Shown here: positions 1-10,484 of the stretch, piece by piece
How the letters are laid out: the number at the start of each line of letters is the position of its first letter
Position numbering within the stretch: the first letter of the stretch is position 1
Assembly: GCA_030220185.1 (NCBI GenBank)
Contig: JASPKZ010010239.1
Location: 1,568,001 to 1,632,000 of the forward strand
Reading direction: 5' to 3'
Source: Diploptera punctata
Lineage: Eukaryota; Arthropoda; Insecta; Blattodea; Blaberidae
DNA length: 64,000 nucleotides
Notes under the pieces: model-generated
What the model was told of the DNA's origin: nothing
Seen by the model: the letters and a program-made list of their open reading frames with translations, nothing else
The model's database searches: none
Translations under genes and position numbers: made by a program

Positions 1-149
1 GCAACAAGGGGAAGTAAGTAGTACATTACAAGTCGACGACATTTTTGAGCCGGAGCTTTAGCGAGGGATACCAAATAAGTTTTGAGGCTAGTAATGTAAT
101 TACTTCCCGAATTGCATATATAATTTTGTTCACTCCTATACTAATAATT

Positions 150-470
150 GTCCACCGCTGTGGTCTCGAGGTAGCGTTCTGTCTTGTCACGCAGCGGGCC
201 CGGTCGGGACAGTTTTTCTGGGTGAGGTTTTTATCGGGGTTTTTCCTCACCTGTAAGACAAATTTCAGGAAAACGTTAAGGCCCAAACGGTCCCTGAAAT
301 CATATGACCATCATTATCATTATCATCATCATCATCATCCTTCACCGGTGTGCAAAGCAACGGGAAGCTACCTCACCTACAATTCCCTAGTAAAGCTGCA
401 ATCATAGCATGAAAATGGTATGATTGCACTGAAGGACTTGCCTTCGGGTAGAATTACTATGGATGGATGG
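150..470 (+). mobile_element. tRNA-derived SINE (SINE-1), copy a
   Basis: This is a SINE with a tRNA-like head (TGGTCTCGAGG, A-box-like), a pol III-like leader, a CAT/ATC-rich middle and a 3' end in ATGG repeats. The B box found in other copies is partly deleted here. It is flanked by a perfect 12-bp target-site duplication ATACTAATAATT at 138-149 and 471-482, which proves insertion by target-primed reverse transcription. It sits inside repeat P. The ORFs over it are shadows of the SINE. Confidence 0.92.
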
Positions 471-816
471 ATACTAATAATTATATTTACTTTTTATATT
501 TCGTGTGAATTTATATCTTGGTTTGAAGAGTTCCAATTGGTTGATAGCAAGGGAACTTTGATAAAACAACTGCAATTGTTTATTGTTTCCTGAATTAGTG
601 GCAGACATAAAAAAAACAGATTCAGACTGCATATTAACTAGAGACATGGTTAATTGTGATGTTGAGAAAGCGGCGAATGCTGCGGTACATTTTCTATTTC
701 CACCAAAGTTAAAGAAAATATATGGAAAAGTATATAGAATATTTAAGGACTGTTGTAAATTAAAAAACTGTAGTACATAAAGTAGAGAAATATATTGAAA
801 TAAATAACAAAAATAC

Positions 817-1664
817 TTCTTCTTCCTTCCACGTATTCCAAGGCCTGTTACGATCCTATAGAAACTTTTCCCTCCAGCGTTTCATAGGACAGCCTAGAGA
901 TCTTCGTCCTCTTGGTATATAATTATAAACAGCTTTGGGATCCGATTTCAACTCATTCTTTCTAGATGGTGTTTCCAATTTAATTGGTACAGTTAATATA
1001 TCAAAATTCGCGTAGTCTTAAATTCTTTAAGATATCGGTGTTCCTTTTCCGATGCCATCTGGTGTAACCCGCTGTTCTGCGCATGAATCTCATTTCACAA
1101 GCCGTTATTCTGCTTTCATGTTGTCTTTTTAGTGTCCATGCTTCACTACTCAACACTGGTCTAGCCAAAGTGTTATATATACGTAATCTGGTGTTTTTTT
1201 GTACAAGGGATGGTTTCATAACTTGATTAATAATTCCCAAACTTTTATTGTAACTAGTAAATTTTCAGGGATATCCTTTTCATCCCAGATAGAGAGATAG
1301 TATCCAAGATATTTAAATTCATTAGATCTCTCTAAAATTTTATTCTGGAGACAGATTTTACTTTGTATGGGGTCCTTCCATGAAATGCCATAATTTTAGT
1401 TTTGTTAATTGATATTTCTATATTAAATTTGGAAGCAATTTTTTTATAAATTATAAATTGATCGTTGCAAATTAATTTCGGAATGTGCCAGAAGCGCTAA
1501 ATCATCTGCAAAAAGAATAGCACCGAGTTTGAGGTTCCTATTGATGGGTATATATCCCCGTTGTGTTTTCCTTCATTCGTTTATCATTCTATTCACGTAT
1601 ATAATGAAAAGCACCGGTGAAAGTCCACATCCCTGTCTTACTCCAGTGTTGATCTTTTTCCAAG
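817..1664 (-). mobile_element. LINE-E, 5'-truncated non-LTR retrotransposon
   Basis: The minus strand reads as a decayed reverse transcriptase and tail. From the 5' side (high coordinates): the RT motif GVRQGCGLSPVLF (about 1605-1650), the catalytic LFADD box (about 1500-1530), then YNTLARPVLSSEAWTLKRQ and TAGYTRWHRKRNTDIL (1001-1240), then a GRRSLGCPMKRWREKF tail with GAA-rich 3' end (817-930). Stops and frame changes break it. The flanks carry a 14-bp target duplication with one mismatch (803-816 and 1665-1678), and the unoccupied site is intact at 17328-17341 in the second P copy. The RTE-like assignment rests on the GRP..RW-type carboxy-terminus. It is not an active element. Confidence 0.88.
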
Positions 1665-1825
1665 AATAAGAAAAATACGAATGAAAATCAACCAAATGTT
1701 GTGGCTAATGTTAATAATTATAACATGTGTTCAATCACTATACATTTGAATTATCAAAGTGAGAAATAAGTGTGATACAATAAAATTGTGGTGTATTACT
1801 CAATATAATTTCAAGTAGGTAACGT

Positions 1826-2284
1826 TTTTACATTTACATTTACAATGTCTATATAGGACAAACTGGTAGACCTTTTATCTCTCGGATAAAGGAACACATG
1901 AGAGCATATAACAGAAATTTAGAAAATTCAAAATATGCTAACCACCTATTCCAATTTAATCATTGTTTCGATCCAAATTTTGGAATTTTACATATTTGTG
2001 ATAAGGGTAAGAAGTTAGATCTTTTGGGGCTGTAGAAATTAATAAATTTAAAAGTAGTAAAAAACTGTTAAATTCTCTACTTGATTTGAATGAATCCCCT
2101 TTGTTAAATTTAAAAATTTAAATAAATATTGTTGTATTGTTGCTTAGATCAGTTGGAACACAATTCATAATTTGTTAACTTGTCTGAAGAAGGTACAGTG
2201 TACCGAAACAGCTGTCACTGAATTATATAATAAATATGAAAATAAAATAAAACTACGTTTTATTTTTATTTAATTAATTATTAA
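1826..2284 (+). mobile_element. Penelope-like element fragment (GIY-YIG remnant plus 3' region)
   Basis: Positions about 1843-2034 translate as NVYIGQTGRPFISRIKEHMR and on through SKYANHLFQFNH. This is the GIY-YIG endonuclease signature of canonical Penelope-like retroelements (YIG, the invariant Arg and the EH pair are visible). The frame ends at a TAG near 2034 where the sister copy reads on. After about 150 bp of AT-rich sequence comes a hammerhead-like motif (2182-2218). The reverse transcriptase is missing, so this is a 5'-truncated copy. It lies inside repeat P, since P sequence resumes at about 2285. Confidence 0.78.
2182..2218 (+). ncRNA. Hammerhead-ribozyme-like motif in Penelope-like element
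   Basis: The order is GT, CTGAAGA (fits CUGANGA), A, a hairpin GGTAC/GTACC with loop AGT, GAAA, a self-complementary CAGCTG, then GTC followed by AC. The core boxes, a GUC cleavage triplet and a very short palindromic stem III match what is known of hammerheads in Penelope-like elements. Stem I is weak here (only two obvious base pairs), and one unpaired base precedes stem II. Activity is therefore uncertain. Confidence 0.5.
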
Positions 2285-2420
2285 TTAAGTCTATTTTTCC
2301 CTTGGGAAGTAAGTTGAGCTATTACATGCTAAAGCCTCTTTGATGAATTAAACTTACTTCCCTGAAAACAGAATGATGATTAGGTCATTATTAGTATAGG
2401 AGTGAACAAAAAATATGATT

Positions 2421-2944
2421 AAGGAAATCGTTTAAGAACGTCGAAATAATGTTGATTATATTTAACTCTAGGGATATGGAATATACTGGAGTACCTTAAA
2501 GAGCTTGTATTAAATAAAACAACAGCCTACCTATCTCTCTGCATAGTATAATGCTGCGAGTTAAAAATGTGTGTGCGATAACAGTACAACAAATGAAAAT
2601 GCATTATCATAGAGAGTGGTGATGTCCAGACCAGAGCATTGAGAGGGGGAGTAGAGTGGTGCTCTACCTCTGGTGGTATAATTGATACATGGTTTAACAA
2701 ACTATTAACCTGATTGAGAAAATTCGATGACCTGTGACGTGACGACATGAAATCACGCCTGTTTATACATGAATTTAAAAATTCATGTCCCGTTCCACAA
2801 AAATAACAGAATTGAAGTTCATAATTTTAAATTATATTACCTGCATTTTAATTTATGGAAATCTGGAACACATTCCAAAGTTTCATAATCCAAAAGGCAT
2901 TCACACTATAGAAATTAATTTATATTTCATTATTATAATAGAAT
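2421..2944. other. AT-rich spacer, nothing recognised
   Basis: The stretch contains no convincing coding sequence. The 73-codon minus-strand ORF at 2527-2748 has no motif or compositional support. Confidence 0.5.
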
Positions 2945-3240
2945 ACAGACGGCGGAGATGAGGGTCCTAAGACAAGTAAAAGGATGTACAAGACTTGATA
3001 GAATAATAAATGAGGATATAAGAGAAGAATTGAAAGTACAGCCTTTATTCGATAAAGTCACGAATTACAGACAGAAATGGATTGATCACATGGATGGAAT
3101 GAGTAAGGAGAGATATCCATTGTTAGCAAGAAATTATCAAGCAAGAGGAAGACGTGATGTTGGAAGACCTAGAAGACGTTGGGCTGATGCATTATGAAGT
3201 CGGAACGGGCAATTGCCTAATCCCTGGAGTGATGATGATG
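2945..3240 (+). mobile_element. LINE-C carboxy-terminal fragment
   Basis: The reading frame gives TAEMRVLRQVKGCTRLDRI, then EELKVQPLFDKVTNYRQKW, then GRRDVGRPRRRWADAL. This is the conserved tail downstream of the RT domain in several insect non-LTR families (an invariant Trp before the GRPRRRW box). The copy is truncated at its 5' side and ends in GAT repeats that run into the ATT microsatellite. The same fragment occurs on the opposite strand at 26118-26375. Confidence 0.8.

Positions 3241-3283
<43 letters not shown>
3229..3283. repeat. GAT/ATT trinucleotide microsatellite
   Basis: GAT units change into about 15 units of ATT. The microsatellite is the 3' tail of the LINE-C copy and was probably seeded by it. 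Confidence 0.95.
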
Positions 3284-3285
<2 letters not shown>

Positions 3286-3299
3286 ACTTTTAAGGTTCA

Positions 3300-3500
3300 T
3301 GTAAGAAAAGCACAAGTAAAATGCCCAGTTGATAGGCCAAGGATGAGGTGGGAGAATAATATTAACCATGATTTAAGGAAGGTAGTTTATACAGGTGACG
3401 GTTTAAACAGTTGACTCAGGATAGGGATGTATGGAGAGCGTATATCCGCTCGGCCATGGTCATACGAGTGCGATAGTGCCTATGAGTTAGTTAGTTACTA
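3300..3500 (+). mobile_element. LINE-A 3' end fragment
   Basis: The fragment encodes a worn CPVDRPRMRWENNINHDLRK segment, then a frameshift, and ends with the family terminus CGATAGTGCC followed by GAGTTAGTTAGTTA. It is one of about fourteen LINE-A pieces in the window and is 5'-truncated. Confidence 0.8.
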
Positions 3501-3544
3501 ACTTACCTTAATAATTAAGAAAAGAAGAATATCGCATGTAAATA

Positions 3545-3777
3545 TATACCTACTTACTAACATAACTAAGTTAATGTATAATGTAATTGTATTGTTATCT
3601 AATTGTAATATTATTGTGTTTTATTTTTTTATTTTAAGTATATTATTATCAAACATCAACTTCTTGTAACGGACTGTCAACAGCACGTACGGCTTACTGC
3701 CCGGGCAACCCATATTTGTAAATAACATTGTATGTATCTTACTTTTAGTCTTATAAAGTCCTTATGTATATGTTACG
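3545..3777 (+). repeat. Repeat R, copy 1
   Basis: The stretch matches 45890-46125 in the same orientation, best over TAACGGACTG.CAACAGCAC and the terminal TTTTAGTCT.ATAAAGTCCT. No coding is visible. It resembles the 3' untranslated end of a retroelement, which is inference. Confidence 0.7.
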
Positions 3778-4799
3778 TACTTACTTACTCATTGGCACTA
3801 TCGAACTCGTAGGTTCATGGCCGCGCGGACATAAGCTCTCCATACATCCCTATCCTGAGCTAATGTTTTCCAATCATTCCCTGTATAATCCACTTCCCTC
3901 AAAACATAATTAATATTATTCTCCCACCTCATTCTTGGTCTACCAATTGGGTATTTTCCCTCTGGTTTTCCTACAAAAAACTCCATGTACATCTTCCATT
4001 CCCCATACGTGCCACATGTCCTGACCATAGGTGTCTACGAGACTTAACGGTCTCAGTATATCCAGCTTCCTATGAAGAGCATGTAATTCACCATTAAATA
4101 GTCTTCTCCATTCTCCTGTCTTTTCATCTCTCTTTGGCCCTAAATTTTTCTAAGAACTTTATTCTCAAATACTCGTAATTGCCTATCCTCCCTTAAAGTA
4201 AGAGTCCATGTTTCGAAACCATATAATATAACTGGTAATGCATAATATCACGCATTTCCAGAATTGAGCCTATGTTTAATTTCTTTGTACATCTCATTCC
4301 TATTTGTGATTATTGATCCTAGGTATTTGAATTCAGCCACTTCAATTTCCCTCATTTGTCATTAGCCCTGTGGTCTCTGGTTCTAGGTAGCGTGCTGCCT
4401 TGTCGTGCAGCGCGCCCGGGTTCGATTCTCGGAACAGGCTCCAAGAGGTTTTTTTTCGGGATTTTTCCTCACATGTAAGACAAATGTCAGGATGCTTAGG
4501 GACAACGGTCCCCGAAAATTATCCGGCCAACATCCTTATCAGTATCATCATTATCATCTTCCTTCATCGGTGTTGAAAGCAACGGTAAGCTACCACACCT
4601 ATAATTCCCTAGTAAAGCTTCAAACATAGCATGGAAATTCTATGATTGTAGTGAAAGACCAGCCCTCAGGCAGAGTTATTGTTTATGGATGTCATTAGCT
4701 GTCTTATTTCCATTATATAATGCATTTCTATGTGTGGTCATATATTTAGTTTTATTGATATTTACTTCTAATCCCAATTTTCACAGTCTACATATTTGT
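3777..4799 (-). mobile_element. LINE-A fragment interrupted by a SINE
   Basis: On the minus strand the 3' terminus with a GTAA-repeat tail lies at 3777. Upstream follow the VWRAYVRAAMNLRVR and GRPRMRWENNINY tail (3798-4028), then matches to the EFKYLG and YMV segments. LINE sequence stops at 4366 and resumes at 4700, with a SINE between. Intact LINE-A copies read straight through this point (compare near 43365). The copy is 5'-truncated near 4799. Confidence 0.88.
4367..4689 (+). mobile_element. SINE-1, copy b, nested in LINE-A
   Basis: The tRNA-like head has a recognisable B box (GGTTCGATTCTC near 4419-4430), followed by the usual body and 3' end. A perfect 10-bp target duplication TGTCATTAGC (4357-4366 and 4690-4699) flanks it. 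The target sequence is LINE-A, so this SINE is younger than that LINE insertion. Confidence 0.92.
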
Positions 4800-4959
4800 A
4801 AAAAGTAATTTCCCTGGATTATTAACCTCTTTACTAAAGTTTTGATGCATGTTATTGTTAGTATAAGGAAATAGAATCTAATTCTGTTCTGAATAACTGT
4901 GAAATAAAATAATAAAACATGTTCATGACATACATATCAGACTGTAATCTCGGTCATCA

Positions 4960-5265
4960 TAAGTAATGCCACGAGTTTTTCAAATTATCGATAAATCCAC
5001 GAGTCACACGAAGTGGCATTTGTTAGGACAATTTAATGAATAAAATTAAGCTGTTTACCCACAAATCATTATTTAAATATAGTTATTTTAAAATATTTAT
5101 AAAACTTTATATTTAATGTAAACAGCGATGTTTGAAAAAACAAATGTGAAAGGTTTGTTATGTTTCATTTGTTCATCACTGCAACCAGATCATATTATTT
5201 ATTGACAATTAGAATCGCAATATTGTATGAATGCACCCTAGTCGAGACAAAATGACACACATCAA
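4960..5265 (+). repeat. Repeat S, copy 1, left part
   Basis: The stretch aligns with 22755-23035, including GGCATTTGTTAGGAC, TTTCATTTGTTCATCACTGC and GAATGCACCCTAGT. The continuation found at 23070-23185 occurs here at about 6490-6620, so copy 1 has been split by an insertion that includes LINE-A. No coding is seen. Confidence 0.7.
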
Positions 5266-5546
5266 ACTGTTTATAACCAACATTATAGGCTATTAATTAA
5301 TTTCTGATATCCTATAATGTAAATATGTCAATTATATTTTTCTGAACGTACATACCTGAGAAATAATAAATTTAAGAAGGTGAAAACAGTGGTTTCTTTT
5401 TATTGTGGTATAATCAATTGCTACAATTTTTTCTATTATATCTGGCAAGGTTACATTCGTGCACTATATACAATCTGGGAACCACATGCATTGTAAGGTT
5501 CCTTATACCGTAAAAAAGTTGCTATATTCAACGAATCAATCACTGC

Positions 5547-6428
5547 AAACTGCTGGAGTTCGGAATTCCTAAAACGTTTGTTAGACTTACACGAATGTGT
5601 CTAAATGGCACAAAGAGTAGGGTGCGTGTAGGCAAACAGTTTTCGGACACTTTTGAAATCCAGGATGGGTTGAAGCAAGGAGATGCACCATCTCCTCTAC
5701 TATCTATTTTGCACTAGAGCATGCCATTAAATCTTTAGAGAAGGGGAAGGCTTATAACTCGATGGTATAATAAGCTGTTAGTTTATGCTGATGATGTAGT
5801 ACTATTGGCCGATAGCGAGGAGATACTAAAGGACAACACGCACACACTATTGAGCAACACTAAGAAATTAGGACTGGAAGAAAATATCAATAAAACTAAT
5901 ATATGGTCACATAGAAATACATTATATTATGGAAATGGACAGCTATGAGAAATGAGGGAAATTTTGAGGAAGTGGCTGAATTCAAATACCTAGGAACAAT
6001 AATCACAAATAGGAATGTGGTGCACAAAGAAATTAAACATAGGCTCTACTCTGGAAATGCGTGCTATTATGCATTACAGAGACTCTTGATGCCCCAACTC
6101 CTCTCAGAAAACGTTAAACTGTGTCTTTATAGGAAGCCAGATGTAATAAGAACAGTCAAGTCTCGTAGACTGCGATGGGCAGGACATGTTGCACGTATAG
6201 GGAATGAAAGACTTGCATGGAAACTTCTTGTAGGAAAGCCAGAGGGAAAACGCCCAGTTGATAGACCAAGAATGAGGTGGGAGAATGACATAAACTATGA
6301 TTTGAGGGAAGTAGATTATACAGGGAATGATTGTAAAGCATTTGCTCACGATAGGGATGTATGGAGAGCTTATGTCCGCGCGGCCATGAACCTACTGGTT
6401 CGATAGTGCCAGTGAGTAAGTAAGTCAG
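5547..6428 (+). mobile_element. LINE-A, 5'-truncated, RT and tail
   Basis: The copy enters inside the RT (GVRQ-equivalent LKQGDAPSPL near 5670), passes the catalytic VYADDVVLLADSEE (about 5780-5820), and runs to EFKYLGTIITNRN (5945 on) and the tail GRPRMRWEN..VWRAYVRAAM (to 6406). An internal deletion joins LSENVKLCLY directly to RKPDVIRTVKSRRLRWAGH, so the CETWT segment is gone. The target duplication is TCA(C/T)TGCAAA with one mismatch (about 5539-5548 and after the GTAA tail near 6428). The 153-codon ORF at 5945-6406 is the longest intact piece. Confidence 0.88.
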
Positions 6429-6489
6429 TCATTGCAAAATAATGGTATGACCCGTTCAGAATATTAAAAAGGAAGAACTTCCTTTAGTG

Positions 6490-6620
6490 TGATAACTTAA
6501 GTGATAAATATCGGGGTAACACACTACTATGATTGGTTGTAAAATAATACTCATTGAAATGTGATTGGTCATTAACTCTTATTTGGGGAATGAGTTAAAT
6601 AGTCTGAGTAAATACCTTTT
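6490..6620 (+). repeat. Repeat S, copy 1, right part
   Basis: Similarity to 23070-23185 (GGTTGTAAAA, ATTGAAATGTGA, GTTAAATAGT). It completes the element begun at 4960. Confidence 0.55.
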
Positions 6621-7440
6621 GTGTATCACACGAAAAAAAAAGATAAATTAGTATAAGGGGATAGTTGTACAAATTAAACTAAAATAAACATGAATCAATT
6701 AAACATTATTAGAGAAGCGATAAATCTGAAACTATCAATTAATCCGTTGATAGCTAAATTAAGAAAGAAAGAGATTTAAATGAAATTCAATGGAAGTTAA
6801 TTTCCAACAATTATATTATTAAACTATTAGCTATCAATAATAATTATGACCCTAAAATTATGGACAATTTAATTAAGAAAATCATTTCAAAAAAGCTATT
6901 AACAAAGTGTTTCCTTTACCCAAGAAATACATAAACAAATATGTCATAATATCATACATAGCCCCACTTTCCGAAAACATATCTACATACTTAAAAACGT
7001 TGAACAATAATGCGATTTTAAAACTAATAAAAATTTATAAAATATAATAAAAAAACAATAAAACCAAAGTAAAAAAGGAACAATTATCAGGTGTATTACA
7101 TTGAAGTGTGGCCCATGTGACAATGTCTATGTAGGACAAACTGGCAGTCTTTCATCTCTCGTATAATGGAACATATGAGAGCATATAACATAAATTCAGA
7201 TAATTCAAAATATGCTAACCACTTATTCCAATATGATCATTATTTTGATTCAAATTTTTAAATTTTACATGTTTGTGGTAAAGGAAATAAGTTGTATCTT
7301 TTAGAAGTTGAGATAAATAAATTGAAAAATGGTAATAGGCTGCTAAATTCCCAAATAGATTTGAATGAATTGCCTCTTTTAAATTTATAATAGAGATTGT
7401 TATAAAAAATTGTTGCATAGTTACAGTTGTTATGTACTAT

Positions 7441-7885
7441 AATATAACTTATACACCTCACTGGTAGTATTCTTTTAGCAATATTAATACATTTAATTAT
7501 TTATGAAAATAATATTAAGAAATAACAAATATGTTTATTTGTTTTGTTTTAAATATTGTATAATCGTAAAACTAGTTTTCTATATCTCATTATTTTCCTG
7601 TTTTTATATACACTAGACAGGGACAATTTAATATGCCTTGCATATATACATTTTATTATTAGTTTTAGTCTTAATTTTAACTAAAATTAACTCGTTGTAT
7701 TATAGATCGTAATACGTATATAGATATTATATTTTGATCAAATTTTTACTTAGTGTTTAATATTAGAGTTAATTAAGATTGTTATATTCTGATGTAACAT
7801 ATGTTTGTTCTGGTGAGTGGAAGAGAAGGCCACGTGGCCTTAACTCCACCAGGCTAAATAAATCTAATCTAATCTAATCTAATCT
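7441..7885 (+). repeat. Repeat Q, copy 1 (uninterrupted)
   Basis: This AT-rich repeat of about 440 bp starts near CTTATACACCTCACTGG. It ends with GAGTGGAAGAGAAGGCCACG, then a CCAGGCTAAATAAA terminus and TCTAA repeats. The reverse complement occurs at 38660-39076, where a mariner element interrupts it. Only the 3' terminus recurs at 20955-21030 and 63640-63705. The repeated 3' end with a short tandem tail suggests a LINE or SINE 3' region. Confidence 0.8.
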
Positions 7886-7910
7886 AAAATTCATTCATTA
7901 GTAATCATGC

Positions 7911-7943
7911 CTGAAGAAGGTACAAAGTACCGAAACAGCTGTT
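7911..7943 (+). ncRNA. Hammerhead-like motif (degenerate stem I)
   Basis: CTGAAGA, A, hairpin GGTAC/GTACC with loop AAA, GAAA, palindromic CAGCTG, then GTT. The core matches the copy at 2184 with only loop changes. The cleavage triplet is GUU and the flanks do not pair convincingly, so this copy is probably inactive. Confidence 0.42.
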
Positions 7944-7999
7944 AATAATTTATATTTTAATAAATATGAAAATCACATAAAACTGTAAGTTTTATTTCT

Positions 8000-9107
8000 A
8001 TCTAATTAAATAAATATGGATTTTCTTCAAGTAAACGCCAATTCAATTGATTTTCCAAGCTTTTACTTAATATCTAAGAAAGGTAACAGGTCAAGTTTTG
8101 ACCCGATATGTTCCAGACATTTATCTTGCAATTGAGAAGCCAACAAAAGAATCAAAGAACAAATTCAACCCAACGGGACCCACTTTGCAATATACAACAA
8201 AGTTATCCATGGACAATAAGAGTAGCGATATTGTAATCTACATTAATCACGATATAAATAAAGATTAGCATTAATCATAATATATTTTTTAGTGTTAGTA
8301 CATGGTGCAGAAATGTCTTGGCTTCAATATGATAGCCTTTTTTTTAGTATTCTCAGAACTGTTTTTATTTTAACCACGAGTGTGGTTTAAACAAGATTAC
8401 AGCACAGTATTTGTTAATGACAGGAAATCTCGCTAGAGTCTCTTTAACAGGATATATAAGTCATTGTTGCTCGGAGACTGAACTAATAGCGGCTTGAATT
8501 ATTAACAAAGAGGATGATGGCGTTGGGCCTTGTAAGGAGGGACCAAGTATTATCTACTCATACGTTCATTTCCAAAATTCACAAAGCCGTTCATGCATAA
8601 TTCACAAACGCCACACTGATTCAATCCTAGAAATAACAACAAACTCCACTCTCAGGTAGAACCCATCACATTCATATTGTGTCTAATTTTTAATTATAAA
8701 TGTGTAAATAATTATGAAAAAGTAAAAATTAAACCAACAACGTAATTACTCTACTCTTTCTATAATGAAGAATATTACTACTCAAGCATAGTGACAGAGA
8801 GCATAACAGGGAAATTCTTTCACAGTAATAAACTAACTTACTCTAAGGCTTATGGAAACCACAAATTCATTGTCACAATCACTTGTCCCCATCCTCAGCC
8901 AATTAAATTGAGTTCATATTTCTGATAACCAGTGCTCTAATGTCCATTCTATTATTATCGCCTCACCTACATAAAATACCTCGTAAAATAATACTACGAA
9001 AAATAAAGATACGTTAATTCATGCATCGTAAAATAGCATTACGTCTTAAATTGTTTTTCAGTATTAGTATGAAAATTGTTTTGTATGTCAATATAAGTGC
9101 ATAAAAT
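8000..9107. other. Unannotated spacer
   Basis: This is AT-rich sequence with no ORF over 60 codons and no repeat match that I found inside the window. Confidence 0.5.
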
Positions 9108-9120
9108 TACTTCATATATT

Positions 9121-9472
9121 CATCCATCCATAGTAATTCTGCCCGAAGGCAGGTCCTTCACTGCAATCATAGCATTTTCATGCTATGCTTGCAGCTTTAC
9201 TAGGAAATTGTAGGTATGGTAGCTTCCCGTTGCTTTCTACACGGTGAAGGATGATGATAATGATGATGATGATGATAATGATAAGGATTATGAAGGATGA
9301 TGGCCATATGATTTCGGGGACCGTTTGGGCCTTCAAGTTTTCCTGACATTTGTCTTACAGGTGAGGAAAAACCCCGATAAAAACCTCACCCAGAAAAACT
9401 GTCCCAACCGGGGATCGAATCCGGGCCCGCTGCGTGACAAGGCAGCACGCTACCTCAAGACCACAGCGGTGG
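9121..9472 (-). mobile_element. SINE-1, copy c (full length)
   Basis: On the minus strand a tRNA-like head starts at 9472 (CCACCGCTGTGGTCTTGAGG), with a B box near 9412-9422, the pol III-like leader, and an ATGG-repeat 3' end at 9121. The perfect 13-bp target duplication is TACTTCATATATT (9108-9120 and 9473-9485). It has no coding capacity and would depend on a LINE for mobility. Confidence 0.94.
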
Positions 9473-9678
9473 TACTTCATATATTTTGAAATAAAAATGA
9501 AGAAAAGGAAAAAAAGTCAGTTTTTTCGTTATTGTTGCATGAAGGACCTTCTTTATGAATTATATTTCTCAAAAGTTTCAGTTAATTATTCCCTCCTTTT
9601 TTATCTTATCTCTTTAAATACGTATGTGAGATAATGTGATATTTCCAAAATCAAAATGTATATTTCTTACTATATATA

Positions 9679-10199
9679 TCTAATATATAAAAATTACTGT
9701 TTGTTTGTTTATTTGTTCGTACTTTATGCTCGGCCATATCGTTGATCCGATTGTGATGGTTTTTTTTTGCAAAATGTTCAGGAGATTCCTGGATTAAGAT
9801 AGACTATAAGAAAGTTGTTATACTCAACTCCTACGATCATAAAAATCACCCTTTGTAGTGAAAAACGTTAAAATAATCCGACGATTAAAAAGCTTACGCT
9901 GCATAAAGCATACCAAATACAGAACATTAATGTACACAGAATTGAATATCTCAAAAAGCTCTACAAAAAAGTCCGCGACAACATATGTTTATCTTTTACG
10001 GATAACTCACAATAACCATTTTTGTCTTTCATTGATGCCAAGAAGATCGGGATAAGTAGATTACCGGGTAACGCCGGGTATTCAGCACGGAGTATCTAAA
10101 AATAATTATATAAATTTGTATTAATTTTTCCTTCTACTTATTCAACTAAATGCAAAAACACTTATATAAGTGTAGCAGCGATCGCCGGGTATTAGCTAA
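9679..10199 (+). mobile_element. Non-autonomous Helitron
   Basis: The element begins TCTAATATATAAAAATT followed by TTTG repeats, the usual 5' style of insect Helitrons. It ends GCCGGGTATTAGCTAA, with CTRR immediately before a T. The flanking bases are A at 9678 and T at 10200, as expected for insertion between A and T. Internal blocks CGGGATAAGTAGATTACCGG and GCCGGGTATTCAGC recur in the minus-strand relative at 48082-48900. No Rep/helicase is encoded, so it needs a helper. The ORF at 9858-10055 is not supported. Confidence 0.7.
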
Positions 10200-10484
10200 T
10201 CACATATTAATACTCCATGAAACGGCAGGCCTAGCACGCTGCCTATTAACAGTTCTTTATTTTAGTGACCCCAATCTTTTGCTATGCTTGGCATGTACAT
10301 GTTGCACACTGGCCGAAATTCCAAGATAAACTATTTTCTGTTATATACAATTTTCTGAAGTAAAACTTTATTCGTTTTATTATTATAAAATGGAACGTGT
10401 TATTATTTATATAGTAATCATTTTCATTATTGTTACTTTGTTAATTGTTGTCATATTTATTATATATATGAAAAGAAAAAAGAA

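Larger units (their letters stand above)
1..2420 (+). repeat. Repeat P, copy 1 (interrupted three times)
   Basis: This dispersed repeat aligns by eye with 16885-17665. Shared blocks are 1-149, 471-816, 1665-1825 and 2285-2415, in the same order as the uninterrupted copy. The gaps are exactly a SINE (150-470), a LINE (817-1664) and a Penelope-like fragment (about 1826-2284). Short inverted termini are visible: a block at 125-148 (key string GTTCACTCCTATACTAATAA) recurs in reverse complement at about 2389-2414. Each end also carries a hairpin whose arms read GAAGTAAGT and ACTTACTTC. The 65-codon ORF at 583-780 matches nothing I recognise and overlaps poorly conserved positions, so it is probably not a gene. 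A non-autonomous DNA transposon is the likeliest identity, but this is inference. Confidence 0.7.
6930..7960 (+). mobile_element. Penelope-like element, copy 2, interrupted by repeat Q
   Basis: About 6930-7000 reads YVIISYIAPLSENISTYLK, resembling the region downstream of the Penelope RT. About 7095-7390 reads LKCGPCDNVYVGQTG (after correcting a frameshift) and then SRIMEHMRAYNINSDNSKYA. This is the CxxC-containing GIY-YIG domain. Repeat Q occupies about 7441-7885, and the element resumes with the hammerhead-like motif at 7911-7943. Frameshifts and stops make it inactive. It is the same family as 1826-2284 and extends further 5'. Confidence 0.8.

Noticed and set aside
45..407. 120-residue ORF with a poly-His stretch
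   Set aside because: Covers repeat P and SINE-1. The His run comes from the CAT/ATC tract present in every SINE copy.
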